From NCBI GenBank assembly GCA_017451645.1, contig JAFTNZ010000021.1:124001-188000 (forward strand): DNA of 64,000 nt. The letters run 5' to 3'. A model generated the notes under the pieces. That model was not told the origin of the DNA. It did not search any database and saw only the letters and a list, made by a program, of their open reading frames with translations. The translations under genes and the position numbers were made by a program. Shown in pieces: positions 27,301-35,767 of this stretch (within the stretch, counting starts at the first letter, position 1; each line of letters begins with the position of its first letter). Source of the stretch: Bacteroidaceae bacterium (lineage in GTDB: Bacteria; Bacteroidota; Bacteroidia; Bacteroidales; Bacteroidaceae).

Positions 27301-28821
27301 GCGACTGGCATAGTCAAACGATTCTTCCAGTATATCGCCATCCCAATAGATGCGGAAGTTCATCGTCACTCCCGGTGCCGATGATGCAACCGTTTCATCA
27401 GCTCCCCGGCTGAGTGTGGCACTCCATAGTTTTCCATCAGTTGTCCACAATTCTGCTCCCGGCCACTTGTCCGTAAAGTTTCCGGCCAGACATCGCCCAT
27501 TGTCATTGGCACGAAGCCAACGGAAAAGTATTTCATTGGTGGTTGCATCGACCAGTACGGCCCCGGGATTATCCTCCAAGCAACGAAAGCCTTCAAGTCC
27601 CTTACGATAGGGGTCGAGGTCGCCATAATGCTGGGCATCGCCATGTCCCAAACCTGTCGAACTGAGTTCTTTGCCATATTCATCAATGACCATATTGCCA
27701 TGGCATATTTCATCACGACCGTCTTCATCCACATCCACGATGGAAAAGTTGTGATAACCCTGTCCGTAAAACTTGCTGGCCGGATTGTCGTTGGCATAGG
27801 TCCACCGGAGCACCAGTTTGTTGTCCACCAGATCAAAAGTGGCCATGTGGATATTCGTATAGCATCCACGCCCCACATAGATGCTGGGGTTGCGGCCGTC
27901 CAGATAGGGAGCACCAAAATGGAACTTGTTGGCCCGGTGGCCATAGGCTTTGCTGTTTCCCTCCCACCAGAATGCGGCGTTGCGGATAGCCAGATTATTG
28001 GTTGTCTCATCAAATTTTACATAATCTATCAATGCCCCCGACTCGCCATTAAGCACGTAAAGTCATTCGTCATACTGCGTCTGATAGATGGTCAACCCGT
28101 CGTATTCACCTGCCGGTCGGTAATTGGCCAAAGGATTACCCACTACTGTGCCGTCGGGCAAGACACTTCCATCGGCCAAACGGATAACCACCTCGGCTTT
28201 CCCGTCCTGATTGAAATCATAGGCCATGCAATTGGTCTCGACATGTCTTGAGTTCATGATATTGGGCCCCACATCAATCGTCCACATCAATGTGCCGTCC
28301 AGTTTATAGGCTTGAAATAGCGTGTAAGCTGTATTCGCCTTCGAAAAGTCGGAATTCATGCGCTTCACGATGAGTTCATAGTCCCCGTCACCATCAAGGT
28401 CAGCGGCACTGGCATTGTTGAGCGAATATTGGTCCGTAATGTCCGTTCCTGATGCATCTGATATGAGTTGCATCGGTATGTCCAGGTATTGTCCTTTCCA
28501 GGGAGTGACCGTTTCCGAGCCCTCTTGCTCCACTCCACGCACTACTGCCCTGACGGAATAGGTTGAAGACTCCGTCCCCCCAGCATCCTGATAATTGGAA
28601 GTCTCCAACGGCTCGCTATTCACTCGCACACCATCGCGATAGACATTGTAGGTGACATCGTACCACTCTTGCCCCAACAGACGCCAACTGAGATAAACAC
28701 CCTCGGTGGTTTTCACCGCCACCAGCCCCCGGCTCAAGTTTTCCATCATGCGTTGGGCACCAGCCGTCATGGCCATTGACAACAATAAGATGCTGCATAT
28801 AATTGTTTTCTTTATTTTCAT
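24376..28821 (-). pseudogene. PL11 rhamnogalacturonan lyase, interrupted by an in-frame TGA
   Basis: One reading frame of 1481 codons broken once by TGA at 28065-28063. The first part (253 codons, from ATG 28821) has a signal peptide, the FN3-like YLSWRLL segment and the start of the eight-bladed propeller (AADLDGDGDYELIVKRM, YDFNQDGKAEVVIRLADG). After the stop the frame continues without shift (LYVLNGESGALIDYV) through the PL11 hallmarks GHGDAQHYGDLDP, NDNGRCLAGNFTDKWPGAELW and DLFGDWREEIVLR. Then come at least four autotransporter-associated beta-strand (PATR) repeats (for example GALTFSGNQAYTGKTELWEGI) and a T9SS-like tail. The enzyme family cleaves the pectin rhamnogalacturonan I backbone outside the cell. 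The second part could only restart at GTG 28056, without a signal peptide. A real nonsense mutation or a sequencing error are the main options. Confidence 0.82.
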
Positions 28822-28849
28822 GGTTCTACTCTTGTTATTTTACTTGACG

Positions 28850-28857
28850 GCAAAGGT
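28850..28857 (-). promoter_or_regulatory. -7 box (TACCTTTG) for the PL11 gene
   Basis: TACCTTTG on the minus strand about 28 bases upstream of the ATG at 28821. A minus-strand TTTG at 28877-28874 is 16 bases away, shorter than usual. Confidence 0.6.
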
Positions 28858-28932
28858 AGAGATTTATTCTTTTCAAACAGAATTTAAAGAAAGAAAACTT
28901 CCTGATTCATTGCATTTCTCCTTGAGAATATA

Positions 28933-28940
28933 TACTTTTG
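28933..28940 (+). promoter_or_regulatory. -7 box (TACTTTTG) for the small HTH gene
   Basis: TACTTTTG 37 bases upstream of ATG 28978, with the near-match ATTG exactly 20 bases before it at 28909-28912. Confidence 0.6.
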
Positions 28941-28977
28941 CATTTGTATTTATCAACCCAATAAAATAGAATTAGAC

Positions 28978-29157
28978 ATGGATACTGTAGAACTTGTATT
29001 GGCAAAGATGAAGGAGCTGGGTGCTCCTGTGAATGCCACCACATTGGCAAAGGAAACTGGACTTGACAAGAAGGAAGTAGATAAAGCTATGGCAACACTG
29101 AAGAAGGAGGAGAAAATCTTTTCACCCGTGCGTTGCAAGTGGCAGGCGAAAGAGTGA
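28978..29157 (+). CDS. Small winged-helix-like DNA-binding protein (59 aa)
   Basis: A 59-residue, Lys-rich cytosolic protein starting MDTVELVLAKMKELGAPV. The pattern of helix (EKMKELG), turn, TTLAKETGLDKKEVDKAMATLKKEEKI and a short beta wing (FSPVRCKWQ) is that of a minimal winged helix-turn-helix as in MarR- or DUF-type transcriptional regulators of Bacteroides. It has its own promoter. The stop codon (TGA at 29155) overlaps the left end of the downstream ACTAGT-rich repeat. The target is not inferable. Confidence 0.75.
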   Translation: MDTVELVLAKMKELGAPVNATTLAKETGLDKKEVDKAMATLKKEEKIFSPVRCKWQAKE

Positions 29158-29309
29158 CTGGTGATTAGTGACTAGCGACTAGTGAATAGAGACTAGTGGC
29201 CATGCGGCACAGAATGAGTGACTAGTGGCATGCGGCACGAAAACATATACTCATAGCCTGTAACTCGTAACTAGTAGTTAGTCACTAGTCACTCGTAGCT
29301 ATTGAACCA
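29152..29309. repeat. ACTAGT-rich inverted and direct repeat region
   Basis: The left arm (29152-29204) is built of GTGACTAGYGACTAGTGA-like words, and the right arm (29260-29300) is their inverted copy. Between them a ~20-base segment (GACTAGTGG(C)CATGCGGCAC) occurs twice as a direct repeat at about 29191 and 29220. No ORF. It fills the gap between the HTH gene and the TonB-receptor hairpin. A short relative (GTAGCTCATCACTCGTAACT) is seen at 57828-57850. Confidence 0.75.
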
Positions 29310-29313
29310 ACAG

Positions 29314-29370
29314 TCTCCTTATCTTGTTCCTATCATCGGATAACACGATGATGGAATGAAGATAAGGAGA
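29314..29370 (+). promoter_or_regulatory. Long hairpin enclosing the TonB-receptor start codon
   Basis: The arm 29314-29338 (starting TCTCCTTATCTT) pairs with 29346-29370 (ending AAGATAAGGAGA) in blocks of 12, 5 and 7 base pairs with two single-base bulges and a 7-base loop. The ATG at 29356-29358 lies in the 3' arm, so in mRNA the start region would be sequestered. Confidence 0.8.
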
Positions 29371-31725
29371 TTGTTTTTAGGATGTATGCTCCTCTGCTTG
29401 GCAGGGGAGCTTTTTTCTCAACAGAGTTATGCCGTACATGGCACGGTGATTGACAAGAAGAAACGCGAACCCGTGGTAGGGGCTGCCATCATGGTGGTGG
29501 GCCACTATGAGTTGCAGACGGCGACGGATACACTTGGGCGCTTCCGTATAGAAGGAGTACCGGCAGGTATCGTATCGCTATGGGTGACGGCTATGGGATA
29601 TCGGGGAGTACAGACTCCGTCGTTTCAGATGGCGGCAACGACGCCCGGTGTGAACGTAGAGTTGGAGGAATGGACAGCGGAGTTGGGCGAGGTGTCTGTC
29701 CGTCCCTCACCTTTCCGCAAGACGGTGGAGAGCCCGCTGAGCATGCACATCATCGGTGTGCGCGAGATAGAGAAGACGCCAGGTGGCGGACGCGATATGT
29801 CACGCATCGTAAGGATGATGCCGGGCGTATCATTCTCGCCTGCAGGATACCGTAACGATTTGATAGTGCGTGGAGGCGGGCCTTCGGAAAACCGTTTCTA
29901 CATGGACGGCATTGAAATACCGCACATCAACCATTTTGCCACACAAGGGGCCACGGGCGGACCAGTGAGCCTCATCAATGCAGACCTCATACGGGAGATT
30001 CAGTTCTATACGGGCGCTTTCCCTGCCGACCGGTCAGGGGCCATGAGTTCGGTGCTCGACTTCAGTCTGTGGGATGGTGATGCCGAACAGCAGACCTTCA
30101 AAGTCACCCTGGGAACAGCCGAGGCTTCGCTCAGCGGGAGGGGACACTTCGGTGAACGTACTACCTACCTCTTCTCGCTCCGCCAATCGTACTTGCAGAT
30201 GGTTTTCAAAATGCTTGACCTCCCCTTCCTGCCCAATTATACAGACGGACTCTTCAAGGTGGAAACGAAACTGTCGCGCTACAACACGCTGACACTGATA
30301 GCCCTTGGCGGCATTGACCGCATGAAGCTGAACATTGGTGTGGAGGACGATGAGAACGCGGCCTACATCCTCAGCTACCTGCCCAAGGTGACGCAGGAGA
30401 CCTTTACCGTAGGCGGCATCCTGCGCCACTATGCAGGGCCACACACCACTTCGCTCACACTGAGCCACAACTACCTGAACAACCGCAATGTGAAGTATCG
30501 CAACAATGACGAGTCGGAGGAGGAAGGGCTGATGTACGATCTGCGGGGACGCGAACAGAAGAGTACCCTGCGGGTGGAGAACCGCACCACGATGAACGAC
30601 CGCTGGACACTGAAGGAGAATGCAGAACTGGCCTATCACAACATGTTGGCTACCAGCCGGAGCCAAAACCTTATGGGCCGATGGGACAACTACCGCACAC
30701 AGTTGGGGTTCTTCAGCTATGGAGCCTCGCTGACGGCCGACTATACGGGCCAAGAAGACCGCCTGAAACTCTCCATGGGACTACGCACCGATGGAAATAC
30801 TTACTCCAGGCAGATGCAGGAGGTGTGGAAGCAACTGTCGCCCCGCGCCTCGGTACGTTATGCCCTCACGCCCGACTGGGCAGTGTCTGCCTCATCGGGC
30901 CTCTACCACCAGTTGCCTCCTTACACGGCCTTGGCCTTCAAGGAGCAGGGCCGCCTCGCAAACCACGACTTACGCTACATGAGTGTGTGGCAGAGCGCCA
31001 TAGGTGGCGAGTGGCAGGCAACGGACGACATTGCCCTCACGCTCGAGAGCTTCTACAAGCACTACTATCACATTCCCCTCTCCGTCACCGATGGTATTCC
31101 ACTGACCTGCAAGGGAGCCGACTATGGGATAGTGGGCAACGAGCGGCTGGCCTCCACGGCCACGGGACGTGCCTACGGCTTGGAGCTGCTCTTCCGCTGG
31201 CTCAAGCCCGACAGGCTGAACCTCACCGGCTCGTTCACGTGGTTCCGTAGTGCCTACCGGGCTTCTGACGAGGCCTCCTACATCAATTCTCCATGGGACA
31301 ATCGTTTCATTATCAATCTGTGCGGTACGTATGAACTGCCCCATCATTGGAGCCTCGGAGCCAAGGTGAGTATGCTGGGCGGCACACCTTATACGCCCTA
31401 CGATGAGGTGGCCTCGTCCTACGTTGCCTATTGGGATGCCAACGGCCGCTCCCTGCCCGACTACACACGCTACAATGCCGAGCGCAGCCCTCTCTACACA
31501 CAGTACGATGTGCGTATCGACAAGGAATGGTACTTCCGTCGGTGGCGCATGGGGCTTTTCCTCAACCTGCAGAATGTGCGCATCCAGCAACAAGATGTCT
31601 TTATGAGTACAGGCGAGGTGATGAACCCTACGGCGCCCCTTGCTGCCCAGCGCTACCGCATGAAGCGAGTGGGGCAGGATAGCAACACCCTTGTCCCCTC
31701 TATCGGACTGACTGCGGAGTTTTAA
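29356..31725 (+). CDS. TonB-dependent receptor with carboxypeptidase-like N-terminal domain
   Basis: A 789-residue outer-membrane receptor. A signal peptide (KIRRLFLGCMLLCLAGELF) is followed by a carboxypeptidase-regulatory-like domain (VHGTVIDKKKREPVVGAAIMV, about residues 25-105), a plug domain (SRIVRMMPGVSFSPAGYRNDLIVRGGGPSENRFYMDGIEIP, about 120-260) and a beta-barrel ending in the usual aromatic tail (SIGLTAEF). No SusD partner is adjacent and no long SusC-type signature is seen, so it is not part of a complete polysaccharide utilisation locus; an iron, vitamin or oligopeptide substrate is equally possible. Codon use is clearly GC-rich relative to the neighbours, a possible sign of transfer. 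Start ATG 29356 sits in a hairpin. Confidence 0.88.
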   Translation: MKIRRLFLGCMLLCLAGELFSQQSYAVHGTVIDKKKREPVVGAAIMVVGHYELQTATDTLGRFRIEGVPAGIVSLWVTAMGYRGVQTPSFQMAATTPGVNVELEEWTAELGEVSVRPSPFRKTVESPLSMHIIGVREIEKTPGGGRDMSRIVRMMPGVSFSPAGYRNDLIVRGGGPSENRFYMDGIEIPHINHFATQGATGGPVSLINADLIREIQFYTGAFPADRSGAMSSVLDFSLWDGDAEQQTFKVTLGTAEASLSGRGHFGERTTYLFSLRQSYLQMVFKMLDLPFLPNYTDGLFKVETKLSRYNTLTLIALGGIDRMKLNIGVEDDENAAYILSYLPKVTQETFTVGGILRHYAGPHTTSLTLSHNYLNNRNVKYRNNDESEEEGLMYDLRGREQKSTLRVENRTTMNDRWTLKENAELAYHNMLATSRSQNLMGRWDNYRTQLGFFSYGASLTADYTGQEDRLKLSMGLRTDGNTYSRQMQEVWKQLSPRASVRYALTPDWAVSASSGLYHQLPPYTALAFKEQGRLANHDLRYMSVWQSAIGGEWQATDDIALTLESFYKHYYHIPLSVTDGIPLTCKGADYGIVGNERLASTATGRAYGLELLFRWLKPDRLNLTGSFTWFRSAYRASDEASYINSPWDNRFIINLCGTYELPHHWSLGAKVSMLGGTPYTPYDEVASSYVAYWDANGRSLPDYTRYNAERSPLYTQYDVRIDKEWYFRRWRMGLFLNLQNVRIQQQDVFMSTGEVMNPTAPLAAQRYRMKRVGQDSNTLVPSIGLTAEF

Positions 31726-31744
31726 AAAATATTGCAACTGCTAA

Positions 31745-32743
31745 TTCGCACCATCTGTTCTCTCCCACCTGATTGCTGCTGCAGAAATAAACTCCACAAG
31801 CGACAAATTCATAGAATACCTCTCCACATGTAAAGCCACGGATATGACTTCATATATAGGTACTGCACGATTCGCAGGAAATGCCGGCAGTTGGACCTAC
31901 AATGAAGTGCGTGCACAAGAGTGGCAGCCTGCTTATGGTACAGACTTCTGCGAACTTTGGCAAGCAACAGGCAGTTATACGCAGACCATCAACGGACTTC
32001 CCAAAGGCATCTACAAAGTGACCATGCAGGGATTTGAGCGTTCAGGTGGTTGTACACAATGCAACGCCCTTGGTGAATACGGGTATGAGATTACAACTGC
32101 AACCTTGAAGGCCAACGGTGAAGAAGTCAATCTGAAATCGTGGTACAGTGGAAAGTGTGATATCTGCAATCCGAACAATACCACTGAGGCTGTTGCCAAA
32201 TTTGAGGCAGGTGAATATATGAACGAACTCTATACCTATGTGGGTGATGATGGCAAATTGACACTGACTGTCAACAAACCTTCGCACGTAGGTGACAACT
32301 GGGTGCTGTTCAACAATTTTACCCTCACTCTTTATGAGGAGGAAGTAAAAGTGACAGGGATAACTCTCGACAAAACAAAAGTAAAACTAACAGAATGGGA
32401 ATCTGTCATCCTGACAGCTACAGTATCACCCGAAAACGCAACGGACAAAACTCTAACGTGGACAAGTTCAGATCAAGCCGTTGCTGTAGTACAAGATGGA
32501 GTGGTGATTGCTATATCTGCAGGGACTGCAACCATCACGGCAAGGGCAGGAAACCACACTGCCACATGCACTGTGACGGTGATAGAGGCAGACGGCATTG
32601 AAAACTGCAAAGCAGAAGATGACACCTGGCCAGCCGACATCTACGATATCACCGGTTGTATGCTCAAGAAGAATGCCACATCGACAGATGATTTAGAAAA
32701 AGGCATCTACCTCATCAAAGGCAGAAAAGTGATAATAAAATAA
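31745..32743 (+). pseudogene. 5'-truncated secreted protein gene with Big_2 domain and T9SS-like tail
   Basis: The frame is open from 31745 (after TAA at 31742) and the first ATG is at 31844, but coding character (IAAAEINSTSDKFIEYLSTC) continues upstream of that ATG and no signal peptide exists. From 31844 there are 299 residues: a beta-rich N-terminal module (YTQTINGLPKGIYKVTMQGFERSGG), a bacterial Ig-like Big_2 domain (VTGITLDKTKVKLTEWESV ... GTATITARAGNHTATCTV) and a sorting-tail-like end (DIYDITGCMLKK ... GIYLIKGRKVIIK). This looks like the 3' end of a larger surface protein or glycosidase whose front was lost at the junction with the TonB receptor gene. It could still be expressed as a cytosolic fragment. 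Confidence 0.6.
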
Positions 32744-32761
32744 TTCAAGTTTCATAAGCGT

Positions 32762-32808
32762 CTCCGCCGGCCTCACCCATTCAAACGGAAAGGTCGGCGG
32801 AGTTTTTA
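32762..32808 (+). terminator. Rho-independent terminator
   Basis: CTCCGCCGGCC pairs with GGTCGGCGGAG (one mismatch) around a 19-base loop, followed by TTTTTATT. Confidence 0.8.
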
Positions 32809-32967
32809 TTACCCAATCATAGTTCAGAGATTTCCATCTATCTGCATATTGACAAATGAACCAATGTGAACTTGACCGGCATTGTTTTTACTCCTACTTT
32901 TGCACCCGATAGATGATGAGATTAAAAAAAAGCAGGAAAGTTTCTTGCCCAGTTGAATCCTTTTGGC

Positions 32968-32975
32968 TAACTTTG
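32968..32975 (+). promoter_or_regulatory. -7 box (TAACTTTG) for the PH-domain gene
   Basis: TAACTTTG with CTTG 20 bases upstream (32944-32947). A second candidate, TACTTTTG at 32895-32902 with CTTG at 32871-32874, lies further upstream, so two tandem promoters are possible in this 285-base spacer. Confidence 0.5.
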
Positions 32976-33028
32976 GACAATCTTTAAATAACAATAAGAA
33001 TACCATAACAAACCTAAATTGTATTATT

Positions 33029-33406
33029 ATGTCTTTTATCAATCATTTATTCGGCAATGCTACAGAAGTTAATGCCGACGAGTTGCAAAAAGAATTTGGC
33101 GACATTCTCATTGAAGGAGAAAATATCGAAACCGCTTTCCGAATTTTCCGTGACAAATGGGTCTTCACTGACAAGCGTCTGATTATGTTGGATGTTCAAG
33201 GAGTAACAGGAAGCAAACGCGAATATCGTTCCATTCCATACCGTTCTATCAATCAATTCAGCGTAGAAACAAGCGGAACCTTTGATGATGACAGCGAGAT
33301 GAAATTGTGGATAAAAGGGATGCACGAACCCCTGAAGAAAGAATTCAAACGTAGTGTGAACGTCAAACTCCTGCAAAAGATGCTGGCTACTCACATCCTT
33401 AAATAA
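33029..33406 (+). CDS. Bacterial PH-domain protein (bPH_1, PF08000-like)
   Basis: A 125-residue cytosolic protein matching the bacterial pleckstrin-homology-like family: an N-terminal helix (ELQKEFGDILIEGENI) followed by the beta strands ETAFRIFRDKWVFTDKRLIMLD, GSKREYRSIPYRSINQFSVET and FDDDSEMKLWIKGM, and a final helix (VKLLQKMLATHI). The molecular role of this family is not established. Start ATG 33029 is chosen because the family begins with a short helix there; an upstream start at 32963 would add untypical sequence. Monocistronic by context. Confidence 0.85.
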   Translation: MSFINHLFGNATEVNADELQKEFGDILIEGENIETAFRIFRDKWVFTDKRLIMLDVQGVTGSKREYRSIPYRSINQFSVETSGTFDDDSEMKLWIKGMHEPLKKEFKRSVNVKLLQKMLATHILK

Positions 33407-33502
33407 GCATCAATGAGCGGAAAAAATGAGAACTTTGCGTAGCCAAAAAACACCAATGAATTAAACTTTATTCATTAAAAAACGTCATAAACTTCTGAAG
33501 TG

Positions 33503-33510
33503 TAGTTTTG
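33503..33510 (+). promoter_or_regulatory. -7 box (TAGTTTTG) for the Cthe_2159-type gene
   Basis: A TAnnTTTG match 60 bases upstream of ATG 33571; no clear TTTG at 20 bases. Confidence 0.4.
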
Positions 33511-33570
33511 GTTAGTAATACCAAAGCCTGCTCATAATGGGGCGATGGATACCTATAAGTTAATGAAACA

Positions 33571-35670
33571 ATGAGACGAGTATTATTCACTTTTGTTGCA
33601 ATTGTCTTGGTCTTGACTGTTTATGCCGAACGTGACATCCGATTCTACATGAACACCGGAGAGGTGAAAAGTATTGCTGTGAGCCGCATAGACAGTATTG
33701 CTTTTGATACAGAAAATGATCTTTTGATGATGGTTCTGCAAGAAAACCGTACGGAAAGTCTTCCGCTTGCAGCGCTTGACAGCATACAATATGCCACATT
33801 GCCAACAGGGGTGTACGTGACATACGACCATGAGCGGGTTACGGTGTTGAATCCTTATGCCTTTGATGGTGTAGAGGTAGGAATTGATGGAGCCAAAGTC
33901 ACCATCACATCGGCCATGACCACAGAAATCGCTTATCACCTCACCGGAGAGAGTGATGCCGGAGCATTCAAGTTGTATGGAAACAAGAAATACGAATTAT
34001 ATCTTGACGGCCTGACTCTGACCAATAATCAAGGGGCTGCAATAAACATCCAATGCGGAAAGCGTGGACAAATATACCTTACCGAAGGTAGTAAAAATTT
34101 GTTAGCGGACAATCCGACCTACACTTTTGTTGAAGGAGAGGACCAAAAGGGGACTATCTTCAGCGAAGGGCAGTTGGTATTTCTCGGAGAGGGGACACTC
34201 GGTGTTGCCGGAAACTGCAAGCATGCTATCTGTAGCGACGACTACATAGCGGTGCGTAGCGGCAATATCAACGTAAGTAGCGCTACCGGCGATGCCCTGC
34301 ATGCCAATGACTCTATAGTTGTATATGGTGGCTATCTCACTCTGACTGCCAATGACGATGTGATGGATTGTGAAGGTCTTATAGCACTGTATGACGGCTA
34401 TGTGGAAATTCACTCAGAAGCCGATGCTTCCAAAGGCATAAAGAGTGAGACAGACATTCTGATAACAGGCGGGAAAATAGACATCACAATGAAAGGAAAT
34501 GCTGCCTATGATGACAGTGGGGAACTTTCGTATGCAACGGCTATCAAAAGCAACGGTCACTATCACCAACACGGTGGCATACTGACCCTGAACGCATACG
34601 GAACAGGCGGACAAGGGATTTCTGCAGACAGTACACTCAACATAACGGATGGACATACAACCATAACGATAGCCGGCACAGGTTCTTCGTACACAACCAC
34701 TTCGGGTACGACCGACTACTATTCTGTAAAAGCACTGAAAAGCGATGGAGCCATGAATCTGCTCGGTGGCACCATTGACTGCAAAGCCACAGGCAATGGC
34801 GGCAAATGTATCGTGTCTGACGGATTGCTCACAATTGGTACAACCGAAGGCAATGCTATTTATCCCATTATTACTGCCATTACCAGTGGCTCCGCACTTT
34901 CTGCAGGCTCTTCCAGTCAGGGTGGCAATAACCGGCCCGGAGGGAATCGGCCCGGTGGAGGAGGCTGGCCTGGAGGCATGGGTGGTGAAAGCGGATTCAA
35001 TGCTGCGCCTAAAGCTATTAAGGGAGCTGCAGATGTAGTGATAAATAGCGGCAGCATTTATGTAAAGACCCAAGCCGATGGCGGAGAAGGATTGGAGAGT
35101 AAAGCAAGGATGACCATTAATGGAGGGACGATAGAGTGTGCTACCTACGATGATGGCATCAATGCTGCAACCAGTCTGACCATAAACGGAGGAGCCATAT
35201 ACAGCCATGCCACAAACAATGATGGCATAGATTCGAATGGGACATTGGCCATTTACGGTGGGGTAGTACTCTCATCCGGCACTTCTGCACCTGAAGAGGG
35301 GTTCGATTGTGACAACAATTCCTTCATCGTCGCCGGAGGCACACTCATCGGTACAGGAGGAGCAACCAGTTCGCCCACATCAGCATCGCAATACTACGGA
35401 AAACTCTCTTCGGTTTCCGTATCGAGTGGCAAATATTTGGCGATAATGGATAGCAACGGTGACGTGATATGTTCGTATCGTTGCCCGAACACAGTAAGTG
35501 GAGCAACCATACTGGTCAGTACTCCCGAATTGACCCAAAGTAGCCATTCGCTGATGTACAATGTCTCTTCTGTATTTTCTCCATCTACAACCCTTTTTGA
35601 TGGGGTATTTACCACGGGAGGAACTCTGTCGGGTGGAACTACGAAAGCATTCACACCTTCAAAGAAATAG
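33571..35670 (+). CDS. Secreted Cthe_2159/DUF4353-type carbohydrate-binding beta-helix protein
   Basis: A 699-residue exported protein. The signal peptide (RRVLFTFVAIVLVLTVYA) is followed by a short Bacteroidales N-terminal module (DIRFYMNTGEVKSIAVSRIDSIAF, about residues 20-75), then right-handed beta-helix repeats of the Cthe_2159 type (LYLDGLTLTNNQGAAINIQCG, ISVDGYVEIHSEADASKGIKSE, GNGGKCIVSDG, GGEGLESKARMTINGG). A Gly/Pro/Asn-rich linker (GGNNRPGGNRPGGGGWPGG, about residues 450-475) interrupts the helix, a feature common in this family. The C. thermocellum founder binds cellulose and pectin-like polymers; binding here is inferred. Its 3' end faces GH127 across a terminator. Confidence 0.82.
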   Translation: MRRVLFTFVAIVLVLTVYAERDIRFYMNTGEVKSIAVSRIDSIAFDTENDLLMMVLQENRTESLPLAALDSIQYATLPTGVYVTYDHERVTVLNPYAFDGVEVGIDGAKVTITSAMTTEIAYHLTGESDAGAFKLYGNKKYELYLDGLTLTNNQGAAINIQCGKRGQIYLTEGSKNLLADNPTYTFVEGEDQKGTIFSEGQLVFLGEGTLGVAGNCKHAICSDDYIAVRSGNINVSSATGDALHANDSIVVYGGYLTLTANDDVMDCEGLIALYDGYVEIHSEADASKGIKSETDILITGGKIDITMKGNAAYDDSGELSYATAIKSNGHYHQHGGILTLNAYGTGGQGISADSTLNITDGHTTITIAGTGSSYTTTSGTTDYYSVKALKSDGAMNLLGGTIDCKATGNGGKCIVSDGLLTIGTTEGNAIYPIITAITSGSALSAGSSSQGGNNRPGGNRPGGGGWPGGMGGESGFNAAPKAIKGAADVVINSGSIYVKTQADGGEGLESKARMTINGGTIECATYDDGINAATSLTINGGAIYSHATNNDGIDSNGTLAIYGGVVLSSGTSAPEEGFDCDNNSFIVAGGTLIGTGGATSSPTSASQYYGKLSSVSVSSGKYLAIMDSNGDVICSYRCPNTVSGATILVSTPELTQSSHSLMYNVSSVFSPSTTLFDGVFTTGGTLSGGTTKAFTPSKK

Positions 35671-35707
35671 AGGAGACTGGAAAACCTGCGTTTGAGGGGG
35701 CCTGAAA

Positions 35708-35756
35708 ATACGATTTGTCACCCGTCCTGTGCATGTGGGCGGGTGACAAATTGTAT
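35708..35756. terminator. Bidirectional terminator between convergent genes
   Basis: ATACGATTTGTCACCCG (35708-35724) pairs with 35740-35756 with one mismatch around a 15-base loop. It separates the Cthe_2159-type gene and GH127. Confidence 0.8.
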
Positions 35757-35767
35757 AGTTATAGGGA

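Noticed and set aside
24376-28056. Separate functional gene for the 3' part of the PL11 frame
   Set aside because: Its only start would be GTG 28056, there is no signal peptide or promoter, and it is in the same frame as the upstream part separated by a single TGA codon.
29314-29370. Invertible promoter (inverton) flanked by inverted repeats before the TonB receptor
   Set aside because: The repeats are separated by only 7 bases, so there is no promoter segment to invert, and no recombinase gene is near.
34915-34990. G-rich stretch in the Cthe_2159-type gene as another REP copy
   Set aside because: It encodes a Gly/Pro/Asn linker typical of this protein family and has no inverted partner arm.
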